A program made the translations under genes and the position numbers. DNA of 64,000 nucleotides from Halorubrum trapanicum (GTDB taxonomy: Archaea > Halobacteriota > Halobacteria > Halobacteriales > Haloferacaceae): the NCBI RefSeq assembly GCF_017873555.1, contig NZ_JAGGKE010000003.1, forward strand, positions 290,316 to 354,315, given 5' to 3'. Numbering within the stretch: position 1 is the first letter of the stretch; each line of letters starts with the position of its first letter. Shown here in pieces: positions 35,360-45,673 of this stretch. The notes below the pieces were generated by a model, which worked only from the letters and a program-made list of their open reading frames with translations, was not told the DNA's origin and made no database searches.

Positions 35360-35492
35360 ACCGGAGGCTCCCGCGGCGGCCACATAAGCGCCCGGAAGCC
35401 GGCGGCGACCGCGGGGAGCCGGTCGGTCTCCGCGCGCTCGACGCCGCGCCGCCGCAAGACCTATTCCCGCCGGCGGGCGATCCGAGCGCATC

Positions 35493-37013
35493 GTGACGAC
35501 CGCCGACGCCGCCGGCGTTCTCCCTCGGGCTCGCGCCGCGCTCCGGTCTCGGCTCGGGATCGACCCGCGCGCGCTCGCCGCGTTCCGGATCGCGCTCGGG
35601 GTCGTCCTCCTCGCGGACCTCGCGCTCCGCGCGCGGAATCTGACCGCCTTCTACACCGACGCGGGCGTCCTCCCGCGCTCGACGCTCGCCGACGCGTACC
35701 CGCTCGGCGCCCGCCTCTCGCTTCACGCCGTTTCCGGCGACGCGTGGGTCGTCGGGGCGCTGTTCCTCCTCGCGGCCGTCGCCGCCGCCGCGCTCGCGCT
35801 CGGCTACCGGACCCGCGTCGCGGCCGCGGTCTCCTTCGTCCTGCTCGCGTCGCTTCAGGCGCGGAACCCCTTCGTCCTCAACGGCGGGGACACCCTCCTC
35901 CTCTACCTGCTCGGCGCCGGACTGCTGTGTCCGCTCGGCGCTCGCTGGTCGGTCGACGCGGTCCGGCACCGCGGCGTCGAACCAGCGGGTTCGCCGAGCG
36001 AAGGAGGACCCGACCGCGTCGCCGGTCCCGCCTCGGCGCTCCTCTTGTGCCTCGTGGTCGTGGTGTACGTCTCCAACGCGGTCGAGAAGCTCCGCGGGAC
36101 GGCGTGGCCCGCGGGCGAGGCGGTCGAGCGCGTCTTCCGACTCACCTACCTCCACGGCCCGCTCGGCGGACTCGTCCCCGAGTGGTCGCCCCTGCTCTCG
36201 GCGGCCACCTACGGCTGGCTCGCGCTGCTCGTCGCCTCGCCGCTGCTGATCGCGGCGGCCGGTCGGGTCCGGGCGGCGCTCGCGGGGACGCTCCTCGCGG
36301 CGCACCTCTCGATGGCGTTCGCGCTCCAGATCGGCGTCTTCTCGGCGATCTCCGCGACCGCGCTGCTGCCGTTCTTCCCCCCGTTCGTCTGGGATCGAGT
36401 CGAACGCGCGGTCGCCCCCGCGGCAGGCCGGCTTCGGCGCACCGCAGTCGGTCGATTCGCCCCCGCGGAGTCGGCGACCTCACCGATCGGAGCCGGGCCG
36501 ATCCGGGCCGTCCGCCGGTGGGGCGCGGCCGCGGTCCCGGTCGTCGCCGCGGGCCTCCTCGTCGCGCTCGTCGCGTGGAACGGGATGGCGCTCGGGTTCG
36601 TCGAGACGCCCGAGGCGGTCGCGTCGGTGTCGGACCCGACCGAGGGCGGCTGGGACATGTTCGCGCCGAACCCGCCCTCGACCGACGCGCTCGTGCTGGC
36701 GACCGCGACGACCGCCGACGGCGACCGGATCGACGCCCTCTACGGCGACCGCGTCGCGCGCGACCGTCCCCCCTCCGACGCTCGCGCGTACCCCACCGCG
36801 CGCTGGCGCAAGCTCCTCACGCTGCTCGCGGACGACCCCGACCCGGACCGCGTCGACCCGCTGCTCGCGCACCTCTGCGAGCGCGCGTCAGGGTTCGTTG
36901 ACGACGAGGACGGTCCGATCCGGTCCGTCACTGTTTCGGCGGTCGACATCGACGTCTATCGCGGCGAGACGCGGGTCGACGAACTCGGGTCGCGGTCGTG
37001 TCCGGGGTCGTGA
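35493..37013 (+). CDS. HTTM-domain membrane protein (vitamin K gamma-carboxylase-like)
   Basis: A 506-aa integral membrane protein with a GTG start. It opens with IDPRALAAFRIALGVVLLADLALRARNLTAFYTDAGVLPR, the HTTM signature, and has about eight helices to residue ~370, with LSLHAVSG and NGGDTLLLYLL loops. A soluble C-terminal domain of ~130 residues follows, with WDMFAPNPP. HTTM is named from vitamin K-dependent carboxylase; the archaeal role is unknown. It precedes a glycosyltransferase. Confidence 0.88.
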   Translation: MTTADAAGVLPRARAALRSRLGIDPRALAAFRIALGVVLLADLALRARNLTAFYTDAGVLPRSTLADAYPLGARLSLHAVSGDAWVVGALFLLAAVAAAALALGYRTRVAAAVSFVLLASLQARNPFVLNGGDTLLLYLLGAGLLCPLGARWSVDAVRHRGVEPAGSPSEGGPDRVAGPASALLLCLVVVVYVSNAVEKLRGTAWPAGEAVERVFRLTYLHGPLGGLVPEWSPLLSAATYGWLALLVASPLLIAAAGRVRAALAGTLLAAHLSMAFALQIGVFSAISATALLPFFPPFVWDRVERAVAPAAGRLRRTAVGRFAPAESATSPIGAGPIRAVRRWGAAAVPVVAAGLLVALVAWNGMALGFVETPEAVASVSDPTEGGWDMFAPNPPSTDALVLATATTADGDRIDALYGDRVARDRPPSDARAYPTARWRKLLTLLADDPDPDRVDPLLAHLCERASGFVDDEDGPIRSVTVSAVDIDVYRGETRVDELGSRSCPGS

Positions 37014-37074
37014 CCGCCGAATCTCGGCCGGCGGAACGGCCGCGTTTATCCGTCGACCGCCCGAAGCGCACGGC

Positions 37075-38157
37075 GTGACCGCTTCGGAACAGACAGCGTC
37101 GCCGACGAGTCCGACGCCGGTGTCGGTCCTGCTGCCGACCGTCCGCTGGACCGACGCCTGCGACGAGGTGGTCGACCAGCTCCGCGGGCCGGCGGCGTTC
37201 GCTCGCGGGGGAGCGGGCGGCGTGGGAGGCGACGGCTCAGGGGGCGAGAGCGACGGCGGCGACGGCGACGACGGCGACAGTGACGACGCCGACCGTGCCG
37301 CTGCCGCCGACCGCGCCGCCGACGAACTCCTCGTGATCTGCGACTCGCCGGACGACCCCGTCGCGGACCGTCGCGGCGACCTGCCGCCCCGGGCGCGGGT
37401 CGTGATCGCCGGCGAACCCGAGGGCTGTTCCGGGAAGGCGAACGCGATAGCGGCCGGGATGGAGATCGCCGCGAACGACCGGATCGCGTGGACCGACGAC
37501 GACTTCCACCACCCCTCGGACTGGCTGGCGACGCTCGACGCCGACTACGAGCGGCAGGGTCCCACCACGGAGGTCCCGGTGTTCGTCGGCGAGGACCCCC
37601 TCGCCCGGCTGTTCGAGCCGGCGTACGTGATCGGCGGGACGCTCGCGGTGTTCGCCGCCGGCGTCGCGTGGGGCGGCGCGGTGATATTCGAGCGCGACGA
37701 CCTCCGCGACGGGGAGGCGGCGTTTCTTCGAGACCTCCGGCGGACCGTCAGCGACGACGGGACGCTCACCGAGCACCTCGACGTGACCGCGGTCGACCGG
37801 ACGCGGTACGTCCGGGCCGGCGGCTCGCTCCGCGGGTCGCTGGAGCGGTTCGTCCGCTTCCTGACGATCACCCGCTACCACGCCCCGCGGGCGACCGCGT
37901 TCAACGCCGCTTTCGGCGTCGTCATGGCCGCGCTCTGTCTGTTGGCGCCGATCGCGGGCGTGACGCTCGTCACGGCGCTCGCGGGCGCGGCCTACGCCCG
38001 CTTCGGAATCCGACGCGCGACGCTCCTGCTCGCGGCGCCCGGCGTGCTGATCGCGCCGCCGCTGATGGCGTACGCGTTCGCCCGCCGGACCTTCGTCTGG
38101 GGCAGCCGTCGCTACCGCTGGCGCTCGATGTTCGACGTCTCGGTCGAACCGGTCTGA
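37075..38157 (+). CDS. Family 2 glycosyltransferase, membrane-bound
   Basis: A 360-aa GT2-type enzyme (ceramide glucosyltransferase-like) with a GTG start, CGTTTATCC ~30 bases above. The GT-A core has GCSGKANAIAAGMEIA, the metal-binding WTDDDFHHP, and a C-terminal basic RRYRW motif like the Q/RxxRW of processive GT2s. About three helices lie at residues 278-345. A Gly/Asp-rich low-complexity insert at ~45-90 interrupts the N-terminal Rossmann region. It may glycosylate lipids or glycan carriers. Confidence 0.88.
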   Translation: MTASEQTASPTSPTPVSVLLPTVRWTDACDEVVDQLRGPAAFARGGAGGVGGDGSGGESDGGDGDDGDSDDADRAAAADRAADELLVICDSPDDPVADRRGDLPPRARVVIAGEPEGCSGKANAIAAGMEIAANDRIAWTDDDFHHPSDWLATLDADYERQGPTTEVPVFVGEDPLARLFEPAYVIGGTLAVFAAGVAWGGAVIFERDDLRDGEAAFLRDLRRTVSDDGTLTEHLDVTAVDRTRYVRAGGSLRGSLERFVRFLTITRYHAPRATAFNAAFGVVMAALCLLAPIAGVTLVTALAGAAYARFGIRRATLLLAAPGVLIAPPLMAYAFARRTFVWGSRRYRWRSMFDVSVEPV

Positions 38158-38280
38158 GTCCGGGACGGCGCGGGCCGTCGCCGAATTAGATCGGGTCGAA
38201 AACCGGCAAACGCTGCGAGCGCGACGCTCCCGCCGAAAACGGCAGGCACTTTAGGGCGCCACAAAAATCTTCGAACGTTC

Positions 38281-39543
<1,263 letters not shown>

Positions 39544-39579
39544 GGCTCGGTTGGCGGCGTCGACGTCGCGGTCGACGAT

Positions 39580-39597
39580 TCCTCCTATTCTTTTTTC
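39580..39597 (+). terminator. T-rich terminator-like tract after icd
   Basis: CCTCCTATTCTTTTTTC lies ~40 bases after the icd stop. Archaeal termination commonly uses such poly-T tracts without a hairpin. Confidence 0.5.
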
Positions 39598-39715
39598 GAT
39601 TGCGAGCACGAGAGCCGTCTTTACGCGTGACCCCCTGTCGACCACCGATCGGTGAACGACACCGCCAATGCCCCAGTCGCTCGGCTGTACGCGAGAGGCC
39701 ACAGATCGGCGGCAA

Positions 39716-40065
39716 ACACCTCCAAAGCCCCAGTCGGGAGGCGGACGCACGCTCGCTTCGGTCCTCACTCGGTCGCTCACTTCGTTCGCTCCCTCGTTGT
39801 GGTCCTTACTTCGCCTGCGCCCGCCTCCCGACTGCCCCTTTGAGTCCCGCCCCGCCCCGCCCAGCACCGCCCCGCCCCGCCCAGCACCGCCCCGCCCCGC
39901 CCAGCACCGCCCCGCCCCGCCCAGCACCGCCCCGCCCCGCCCAGCACCGCCCCGCCCCTCACCCTCCCCAGCCTCGTCGGTGGTCCTCCGCTTCGCTCCG
40001 GACCACCGACTCCCTCGCGGGCTGACTCGCGGCCGCCGTTGGCGGCCGCTCGCAGGCGCGCCACC
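39716..40065 (-). repeat. Dispersed structured repeat, copy B (expanded)
   Basis: A ~350-base copy between the convergent icd and lrp genes, in the opposite orientation to copy A. H1 at 40029-40049 is GCGGCCGCC/GGCGGCCGC with a 3-base loop. H2 at 39976-40010 has an 11-base-pair stem GTCGGTGGTCC/GGACCACCGAC. H3 at 39723-39842 has CAAAG/CTTTG, a CCC/CCC internal loop (GGG/GGG on the other strand) and a 14-base-pair stem CAGTCGGGAGGCGG. Stem sequences differ from copy A on both sides. Between H2 and H3 a 20-base unit is amplified (39846-39958). Confidence 0.8.
39846..39958. repeat. 20-base tandem repeat inside copy B
   Basis: About 5.5 head-to-tail copies of the 20-base unit CCAGCACCGCCCCGCCCCGC. 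Units are near identical, so the expansion is recent or maintained. Repeats are contiguous with no spacers, so this is not a CRISPR. The same position in copies A and C holds unrelated short GC-rich sequence. Confidence 0.9.
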
Positions 40066-40096
40066 GGGTATTCAGCTATAAGCAGTCGTGGTTCGC

Positions 40097-40510
40097 CTAC
40101 CCCAGCCGCTCGTCGAGGATGAGCCGCGTCTTCGTCGACTTGACCTCGTCCATCTCGCGGGCCTTGGTGATCAGTTCGTTGACCGCGCGCGTGTCGACCG
40201 CGTCGACGACGAGGACGACGTCCTCCTCGCCCGAGACCTGCCAGACGAAGTCGACCTCCTCCCACTCCACCATGCGCTGGCCGACCGCGTCGGTGTTGAC
40301 GTTCATCTCCACCGAGATCTCGATCATCGCCTTCACGTTACCGGTGCGGGTCGTGACCGTGAACCGCTCGATCACGCCCTCCTCGGTCATCCGGTCGACG
40401 CGGTTGCGCACGGTCCCCTCGGAGGTCCCCACTCGGTCCGCGATCTCCGTGTACGGGGTCCGCGCGTCCCGTCGCAGGATCGAGAGGATCCGTCGGTCGA
40501 GGTCGTCCAT
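40097..40510 (-). CDS. lrp: Lrp/AsnC family transcriptional regulator
   Basis: A 137-aa Lrp/AsnC regulator. Residues 1-~50 are the HTH (LDRRILSILRRDARTPYTEIADRVGTSEGTVRNRVDRM) and ~62-137 the RAM ligand-binding domain. It is divergent from carA with ~97 bases between them, and in haloarchaea this pairing is recurrent. A near-perfect GTTACGA palindrome in the shared promoter is a likely binding site, possibly linking amino-acid (glutamine/arginine) supply to carA. Confidence 0.93.
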   Translation of the reverse strand: MDDLDRRILSILRRDARTPYTEIADRVGTSEGTVRNRVDRMTEEGVIERFTVTTRTGNVKAMIEISVEMNVNTDAVGQRMVEWEEVDFVWQVSGEEDVVLVVDAVDTRAVNELITKAREMDEVKSTKTRLILDERLG

Positions 40511-40540
40511 ACCGATTCCTCTCTCCCCCGCCGCCTTACC

Positions 40541-40559
40541 CGTTACGAATATCGTAACG
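40541..40559. promoter_or_regulatory. Palindromic operator between lrp and carA
   Basis: GTTACGA-ATA-TCGTAAC is a perfect inverted repeat, extended by a flanking C/G pair. It lies 31 bases above the lrp start and just above the carA TATA box (TTTATTA, 40577-40583). Further half-sites (TTACGC, CTCGTAATG) run into the carA start. Spacing fits an Lrp dimer site controlling both genes. Confidence 0.65.
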
Positions 40560-40607
40560 AACCTTCGAACGACGCATTTATTACGCTTTACGCGTACGTT
40601 TCTCGTA

Positions 40608-41675
40608 ATGTCGGACGCCTACATCGCGCTGGCCGACGGACGCGTGCTCGAAGCGCGCGCCCGTGCGCCGGGGCGCACTCGCGGCGAACTGGTGTTCACG
40701 ACCGCGTACACCGGCTACGAGGAGTCGCTCACCGACCCCTCCTACGCCGAACAGATCCTCACCTTCTCGTACCCCCTCATCGGGAACTACGGCGTCCGAA
40801 GCGAGCGGTTCGAGTCCGAGTCGGTCCAGCCGCGCGCGGCGATCGCCCGCGAGCTGACCGACGACGTCGCCGACTGGCTCGCCGGCGAGGACGTACCGGC
40901 GGTCGACCACGTCGACACCCGCGAGATCGTCACCACCGTCCGCGAGGAGGGCGCGATGGCCTGCGGGATCGCCGCCGGCCCGGACGCGACCGCCGAGGAC
41001 GCGGTCGCGGAGATGGAGGCGTGCAAGCCGATGAGCGACCACGTCGACATCGGCGCGCAGGTCTCGGTCACCGAGCCGACCGTCCACGAGGGCGCCGACG
41101 GCGTCGACGTCGACGTGGCCCTGCTCGACTGCGGCGCGAAGGGATCCATCATCTCCTCGCTCACCGACCGCGGCGCGGACGTCCACGTCCTCCCGTACGA
41201 CGCGACCCCCGAGGACGTGGCCGCCGTGGAACCCGACGTGCTGTTCGTCTCGAACGGTCCCGGCGACCCGGAGAACTTCGTCGCCGCCCAGGAGGTCGTC
41301 GACGAGTTCGCGGGCGAGGTGCCGCTGGCCGGCATCTGCCTCGGCCAGCAGGTGATCACCAGCGCGCTCGGCGGCTCGACGGAGAAGATGGCGTTCGGCC
41401 ACCGCGGCGTCAACCAGCCGGTGAAGGACCTCCGCACGGACAAGGTCGTGATGACCACCCAAAACCACGGCTACACGGTCGACGACACCGGCCCGCTCGA
41501 GGTAACGCAGGTGAACGTCAACGACGACACCGTCGAGGGCCTCGACAGCGACGAACTCGACGTGATCACCCGCCAGTACCACCCCGAGGCGAACCCCGGT
41601 CCGCACGACTCGCTCGGCTTCTTCGACGAGGTGCTCGACCTGGCGACCTCGTCGCGTCGAGTCGCCGCCGACTGA
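40608..41675 (+). CDS. carA: Carbamoyl-phosphate synthase small subunit
   Basis: A 355-aa CarA. It hydrolyses glutamine to feed ammonia to CarB for arginine and pyrimidine synthesis. The N-terminal CPSase domain (FTTAYTGYEESLTDPSY) is followed by a class I glutaminase domain with Cys244 in AGICLGQQ and the His-Glu pair in QYHPEANPGP. The start at 40608 is 25-31 bases below a TATA box. carB is not adjacent in this window. A 20-base tandem duplication covers the stop codon. Confidence 0.95.
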   Translation: MSDAYIALADGRVLEARARAPGRTRGELVFTTAYTGYEESLTDPSYAEQILTFSYPLIGNYGVRSERFESESVQPRAAIARELTDDVADWLAGEDVPAVDHVDTREIVTTVREEGAMACGIAAGPDATAEDAVAEMEACKPMSDHVDIGAQVSVTEPTVHEGADGVDVDVALLDCGAKGSIISSLTDRGADVHVLPYDATPEDVAAVEPDVLFVSNGPGDPENFVAAQEVVDEFAGEVPLAGICLGQQVITSALGGSTEKMAFGHRGVNQPVKDLRTDKVVMTTQNHGYTVDDTGPLEVTQVNVNDDTVEGLDSDELDVITRQYHPEANPGPHDSLGFFDEVLDLATSSRRVAAD

Positions 41676-41706
41676 GGGTCGCACTTGCCGACTGAGGGTC
41701 GCACCC
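41667..41706. repeat. 20-base tandem duplication across the carA stop
   Basis: Two units of GCCGACTGAGGGTCGCAC plus two variable bases. The first unit contains the carA stop codon TGA. It looks like a recent slippage event and does not change the protein. Confidence 0.8.
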
Positions 41707-41870
41707 GCCGACCGACTCCCGGACGGTCCCGCTTTCCCCCGCTCCCGACGCCCTCCGACTGACCACTCGGAGTACCACCCGGCCGACATTCGCGACGCCC
41801 GTCTTCGCCCGCCCCTCCGCGCTCGCCGCGGACCGGCGACGTTTTCTCCCGTCCCCTCGCACGGTGACGC

Positions 41871-42740
41871 ATGCCAACCGAGATCCTGCTCACCAACGAC
41901 GACGGGATCGACGCCGTCGGGATCCGGGCGCTCGCGGACGCGCTCTCGCGCGACCACGACGTGACGGTCGTCGCGCCCGAGAGCAACCAGTCCGGCGTCG
42001 GCGGCGCGCGCTCGTGGTGGGAGACGACGGTCGACTACACCGAGACGGACCGCGGCTACGCGGTCGAGGGGACCCCCGCGGACTGTGTCGCGGTCGCGGA
42101 CGTGGCGCTCGGACTCGACCCCGACGTCGTCGTCTCCGGCTGTAACCACGGCCCGAACATCGGCGCGCACATCCTCGGGCAGTCCGGGACCGTCGGCGCC
42201 GCGATGGAGGCCTCATTCCTCGGCACGCCCGCGATCGCGGTCTCGCTGTACGACCGCGGCAATCTCCCCGTGCCGCCGACGCTCGACAACGGCGACTTCG
42301 CGGTCGCCGGCGCGGTCGTCGCCGACCTGCTCGACCGGATCGACGACGGGAACCTCCCGTTCGGCGCCGACGTGCTGAACGTCAACGTGCCGGCCGCGGA
42401 CGACGAGGCGGCGGCGGATCCCACGTACCGCCTGACCGAACCCGCCCGCGGCTTCGACGTGATCGAGTTCCGACCGGGCGAGGAAGGTCCGGACGAGGAG
42501 AACGTCCCCGAGGGCTGGGAGTTCGGCGAGCGTCGCGGCGAGATGGGGATGGAGCTACGCGACCGCTTCTGGCGGGAGTTCCTCCGTGGCGACGTCGCGG
42601 ACGACCCCGGCTCGGACCGGCGCGCCGCCGTCGAGGGCGAGGTGAGCGTCTCGCCGCTGTCGAGCTCGCGCGCGATCGCCGGCGAGGAGGCCGGCGACCT
42701 CATCGAGCCGGCGCGCGGCGCAGAGACCGGCGCCGACTAA
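41871..42740 (+). CDS. surE: 5'/3'-nucleotidase SurE
   Basis: A 289-aa SurE phosphatase that removes phosphate from nucleotides. It has the N-terminal metal motif LLTNDDGID, APESNQSGVGG, and VSGCNHGPNIG. The C-terminal ~80 residues extend beyond the core with an acidic tail. Single gene after carA. Confidence 0.94.
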   Translation: MPTEILLTNDDGIDAVGIRALADALSRDHDVTVVAPESNQSGVGGARSWWETTVDYTETDRGYAVEGTPADCVAVADVALGLDPDVVVSGCNHGPNIGAHILGQSGTVGAAMEASFLGTPAIAVSLYDRGNLPVPPTLDNGDFAVAGAVVADLLDRIDDGNLPFGADVLNVNVPAADDEAAADPTYRLTEPARGFDVIEFRPGEEGPDEENVPEGWEFGERRGEMGMELRDRFWREFLRGDVADDPGSDRRAAVEGEVSVSPLSSSRAIAGEEAGDLIEPARGAETGAD

Positions 42741-42767
42741 GAACGGCGGCGTCACCGATCGCCGGTC

Positions 42768-43007
42768 TCAGCGTCGCCGGCGGGGGCGCCGCTGCCCACC
42801 GGCGAACTCCGCGGCGAGCCGGCCGAGGTACCACACGACCACCAGCCCGAGACCGAACCCGCCGCCGAGCGCGGCGAGCAGCTGAATCGGCGACGGGTCG
42901 AACTGGAGGGCGATAAGCGGCGGCGAGACCGTGACGATCGCGAGCAGCGCGAGCTTGATCTTCCGGTTTCCGGACTCCCGCTCCGCCTCGGAGATGGGTC
43001 CTACCAC
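42768..43007 (-). CDS. Small two-helix membrane protein
   Basis: A 79-aa protein with a GTG start. A short charged N-terminus (EAERESGNRKIK) precedes two helices (about residues 18-36 and 43-64) and a basic RRPRRRR end. It converges with surE. Unknown function; similar small proteins are common in haloarchaea. Confidence 0.7.
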   Translation of the reverse strand: MVGPISEAERESGNRKIKLALLAIVTVSPPLIALQFDPSPIQLLAALGGGFGLGLVVVWYLGRLAAEFAGGQRRPRRRR

Positions 43008-43412
43008 CGCGATCCCCCCGATCCGGTTTCGACGACGGCCGACGCGGCGCTCATGCCCCCACCACGGTCCCGGCGACCATCAAGGCGACGAACCGAACCG
43101 GTTCGTCCGGCGTCAACACCTCGGCGTCGACGACCCGGCGTGACGGCCCGGCGCGACGACCGATCGCCCTGCTGGGTTCCGCTCGTTCAAAAGCGTCTCG
43201 ACCGTTCACGTCGGTAGTGACTCGTTACGGGCGTGAACGGTCTGGGTCGTTTAAGCCCGTTCGACCGCTCATGTCGAGTGCCCCTACCCGCCCCGGACCG
43301 CCGCCGCGGCGTCTCGCCGCCTCGGTGTCTCGCCGCCTCGGCGATCTCCCGGGACCCCGCCCCTCCCCGCCGTTTCGCGGCGTTTTTGACCCGACCCCGC
43401 GAAGCCCCGCTC
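43008..43412. other. Intergenic region before gltX, no firm gene
   Basis: 405 bases. It holds a hairpin (43201-43241), a 16-base tandem duplication GTCTCGCCGCCTCGG (43311-43342) and the gltX promoter (CGTTTTTGAC, ~30 bases before 43413). A 52-codon minus-strand frame (43051-43209, GTG start) ends RFVALMVAGTVVGA; its latter half looks protein-like, but it has no clear promoter spacing, so I do not call it. Confidence 0.4.
43201..43241. promoter_or_regulatory. Perfect 10-base-pair inverted repeat
   Basis: ACCGTTCACG and CGTGAACGGT flank a 21-base loop. It sits in the gene-free stretch upstream of gltX, just above a GTTTAAG element. It could be an operator or an RNA hairpin. Confidence 0.5.
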
Positions 43413-45185
43413 ATGGACGACGAACTCCGCGAGCGCGTCGCGGCGGCCGGCGAGGCCGCGGCGCTCTTCAACGCGCTCAAACACGGCAGCGACCCGGACG
43501 TGGGCGCGATCATGGGTCCGATCATGGGCGAGAACCCCGAGTTCCGCCCGCACGGCGACGAGATTCCGGGCGTCCTCGCGCCGATAGTGAACGAGGTCGG
43601 CGAGATGGACGAGGCCGAGCGGCGGGAGCGGCTCGGCGAGCTCGCGCCCGAGCGGCTCGCGGAGCTGGAGGCCGACGACGAGGACGACGACCGCGTCCTC
43701 CCCGACCTCCCGAACGCCGAGGACGGGGAAGTCGTGATGCGCGCCGCGCCGAACCCCAACGGCCCGTGGCACGTCGGCCACGCCCGGATGCCCGCCGTCA
43801 TCGGGACGTACAAGGAGCGCTACGACGGCGAGTTCATCTGCCGGTTCGACGACACCGACCCGGAGACGAAACGCCCCGACCTCGACGCGTACGACGCCAT
43901 CCTCGAAGACATCGAGTACCTCGGCTTCGAGCCGGACCGCGTGCTCCGCGCCTCGGACCGGCTGGAGACGTACTACGACCACGCCCGCGAGCTGATCGAC
44001 CTCGGCGGCGCGTACACCTGCTCGTGTTCCGGCGAGGCGTTCTCGGAGCTGAAGAACGCGGGCGAGGCGTGTCCCCACCGCGAGAAGGATAGCGAGACGG
44101 TCCGCGAGGAGTTCGCGGCGATGGTCGACGGCGAGTACGGCTCCGGCGAGATGGTTTTGCGGGTGAAGACCGACATCGAGCACAAGAACCCCGCCTTGCG
44201 CGACTGGGTCGCGTTCCGGCTGATCGACACGCCGCACCCGCGCGAGGCGGCGGCCGACTACCGCTGCTGGCCCATGCTCGACTTCCAGTCGGGCGTCGAC
44301 GACCACCTCACGGGGGTCACACACATCATCCGCGGCATCGACCTCCAGGACTCCGCGAAGCGCCAGCGGTTCGTTTACGACTACTTCGACTGGGAGTACC
44401 CCGAGGTGCTCCACTGGGGCCACGTCCAGGTCGACGAGTACGACGTGAAGCTGTCGACGTCGACGATCAAGGGGCTGATCGAGACCGGTGAGCTGACGGG
44501 CTGGGACGACCCGCGCGCGCCGACGATCCAGTCGATGCGCCGCCGCGGCATCCGGGGACAGGCGCTCGTCGACTCGATGACCGAGCTCGGGATGTCCACC
44601 TCCGACGTGGACCTCGCGATGTCGTCCGTCTACGCGAACAACCGCGACCTGGTCGACGACGAGGCGAACCGCTACTTCTTCGTCCGCGACCGCGAGGACG
44701 CGCCCGCCGTGGCGCTACCGATCGTCGACGGCGCCGCGCCCGCGCCGGAGACCGGCCACCCGCCGCTCCACCCCGAACACCCGGACCGCGGCGACCGCGA
44801 GGTGCCCGCCGGTCGGATCGTCGTCGAGTCCCCGGACCTCCCGCCAGAGGGCGAGCGCGTCTGGCTGAAGGGGTACGGCTGCGTCCGCCACGAGGGCGAC
44901 GAGCTGGTCTTCGTCGACGCCGACATCGAGGTGGTCCGCGAGGGCGACGTGGACGTGGTCCACTGGGCGCCGGCCGAGGAGGGACTCGACACCCTCCTCC
45001 GAACCGTCTCCGGCGACGTGCGGGGTATCGCCGAGCCGGCGCTCGCGGGGGTCGACCCCGACACGGTCGTCCAGTTCGTCCGCGTCGGCTTCGCCCGGAT
45101 CGACGCGTTCGACCCGGAGGCGACCGACGAGGCGGACGGCCCGAACGGCGCCGAGGATCTGCTGGCGTACTACGCGCATCCGTGA
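43413..45185 (+). CDS. gltX: Glutamate--tRNA ligase (archaeal type)
   Basis: A 590-aa archaeal GluRS. An N-terminal helical region of ~95 residues precedes the catalytic domain with the HIGH-type APNPNGPWHVGHAR and the KMSKS-type DVKLSTSTIKGLIE. The C-terminal half is all-beta, like GlnRS. It normally charges both tRNA-Glu and (in archaea with GatDE) tRNA-Gln. The start at 43413 is set by the promoter spacing and the family start MDDELRERV. Confidence 0.95.
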   Translation: MDDELRERVAAAGEAAALFNALKHGSDPDVGAIMGPIMGENPEFRPHGDEIPGVLAPIVNEVGEMDEAERRERLGELAPERLAELEADDEDDDRVLPDLPNAEDGEVVMRAAPNPNGPWHVGHARMPAVIGTYKERYDGEFICRFDDTDPETKRPDLDAYDAILEDIEYLGFEPDRVLRASDRLETYYDHARELIDLGGAYTCSCSGEAFSELKNAGEACPHREKDSETVREEFAAMVDGEYGSGEMVLRVKTDIEHKNPALRDWVAFRLIDTPHPREAAADYRCWPMLDFQSGVDDHLTGVTHIIRGIDLQDSAKRQRFVYDYFDWEYPEVLHWGHVQVDEYDVKLSTSTIKGLIETGELTGWDDPRAPTIQSMRRRGIRGQALVDSMTELGMSTSDVDLAMSSVYANNRDLVDDEANRYFFVRDREDAPAVALPIVDGAAPAPETGHPPLHPEHPDRGDREVPAGRIVVESPDLPPEGERVWLKGYGCVRHEGDELVFVDADIEVVREGDVDVVHWAPAEEGLDTLLRTVSGDVRGIAEPALAGVDPDTVVQFVRVGFARIDAFDPEATDEADGPNGAEDLLAYYAHP

Positions 45186-45593
<408 letters not shown>

Positions 45594-45673
45594 GTAGTCG
45601 TTGTCGACGCGATGACGGTCTCCGTCGTCCGAGTTGCTCTTTTATAAGTGGTCGACTGTATCTCGCCGGCGAA

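Noticed and set aside
39846..39958. CRISPR array
   Set aside because: Units are contiguous 20-mers without spacers and there are no cas genes.
43051..43209. 52-codon minus-strand gene
   Set aside because: Its latter half looks protein-like, but it has a GTG start inside a hairpin, no promoter at proper spacing and no recognised homolog.
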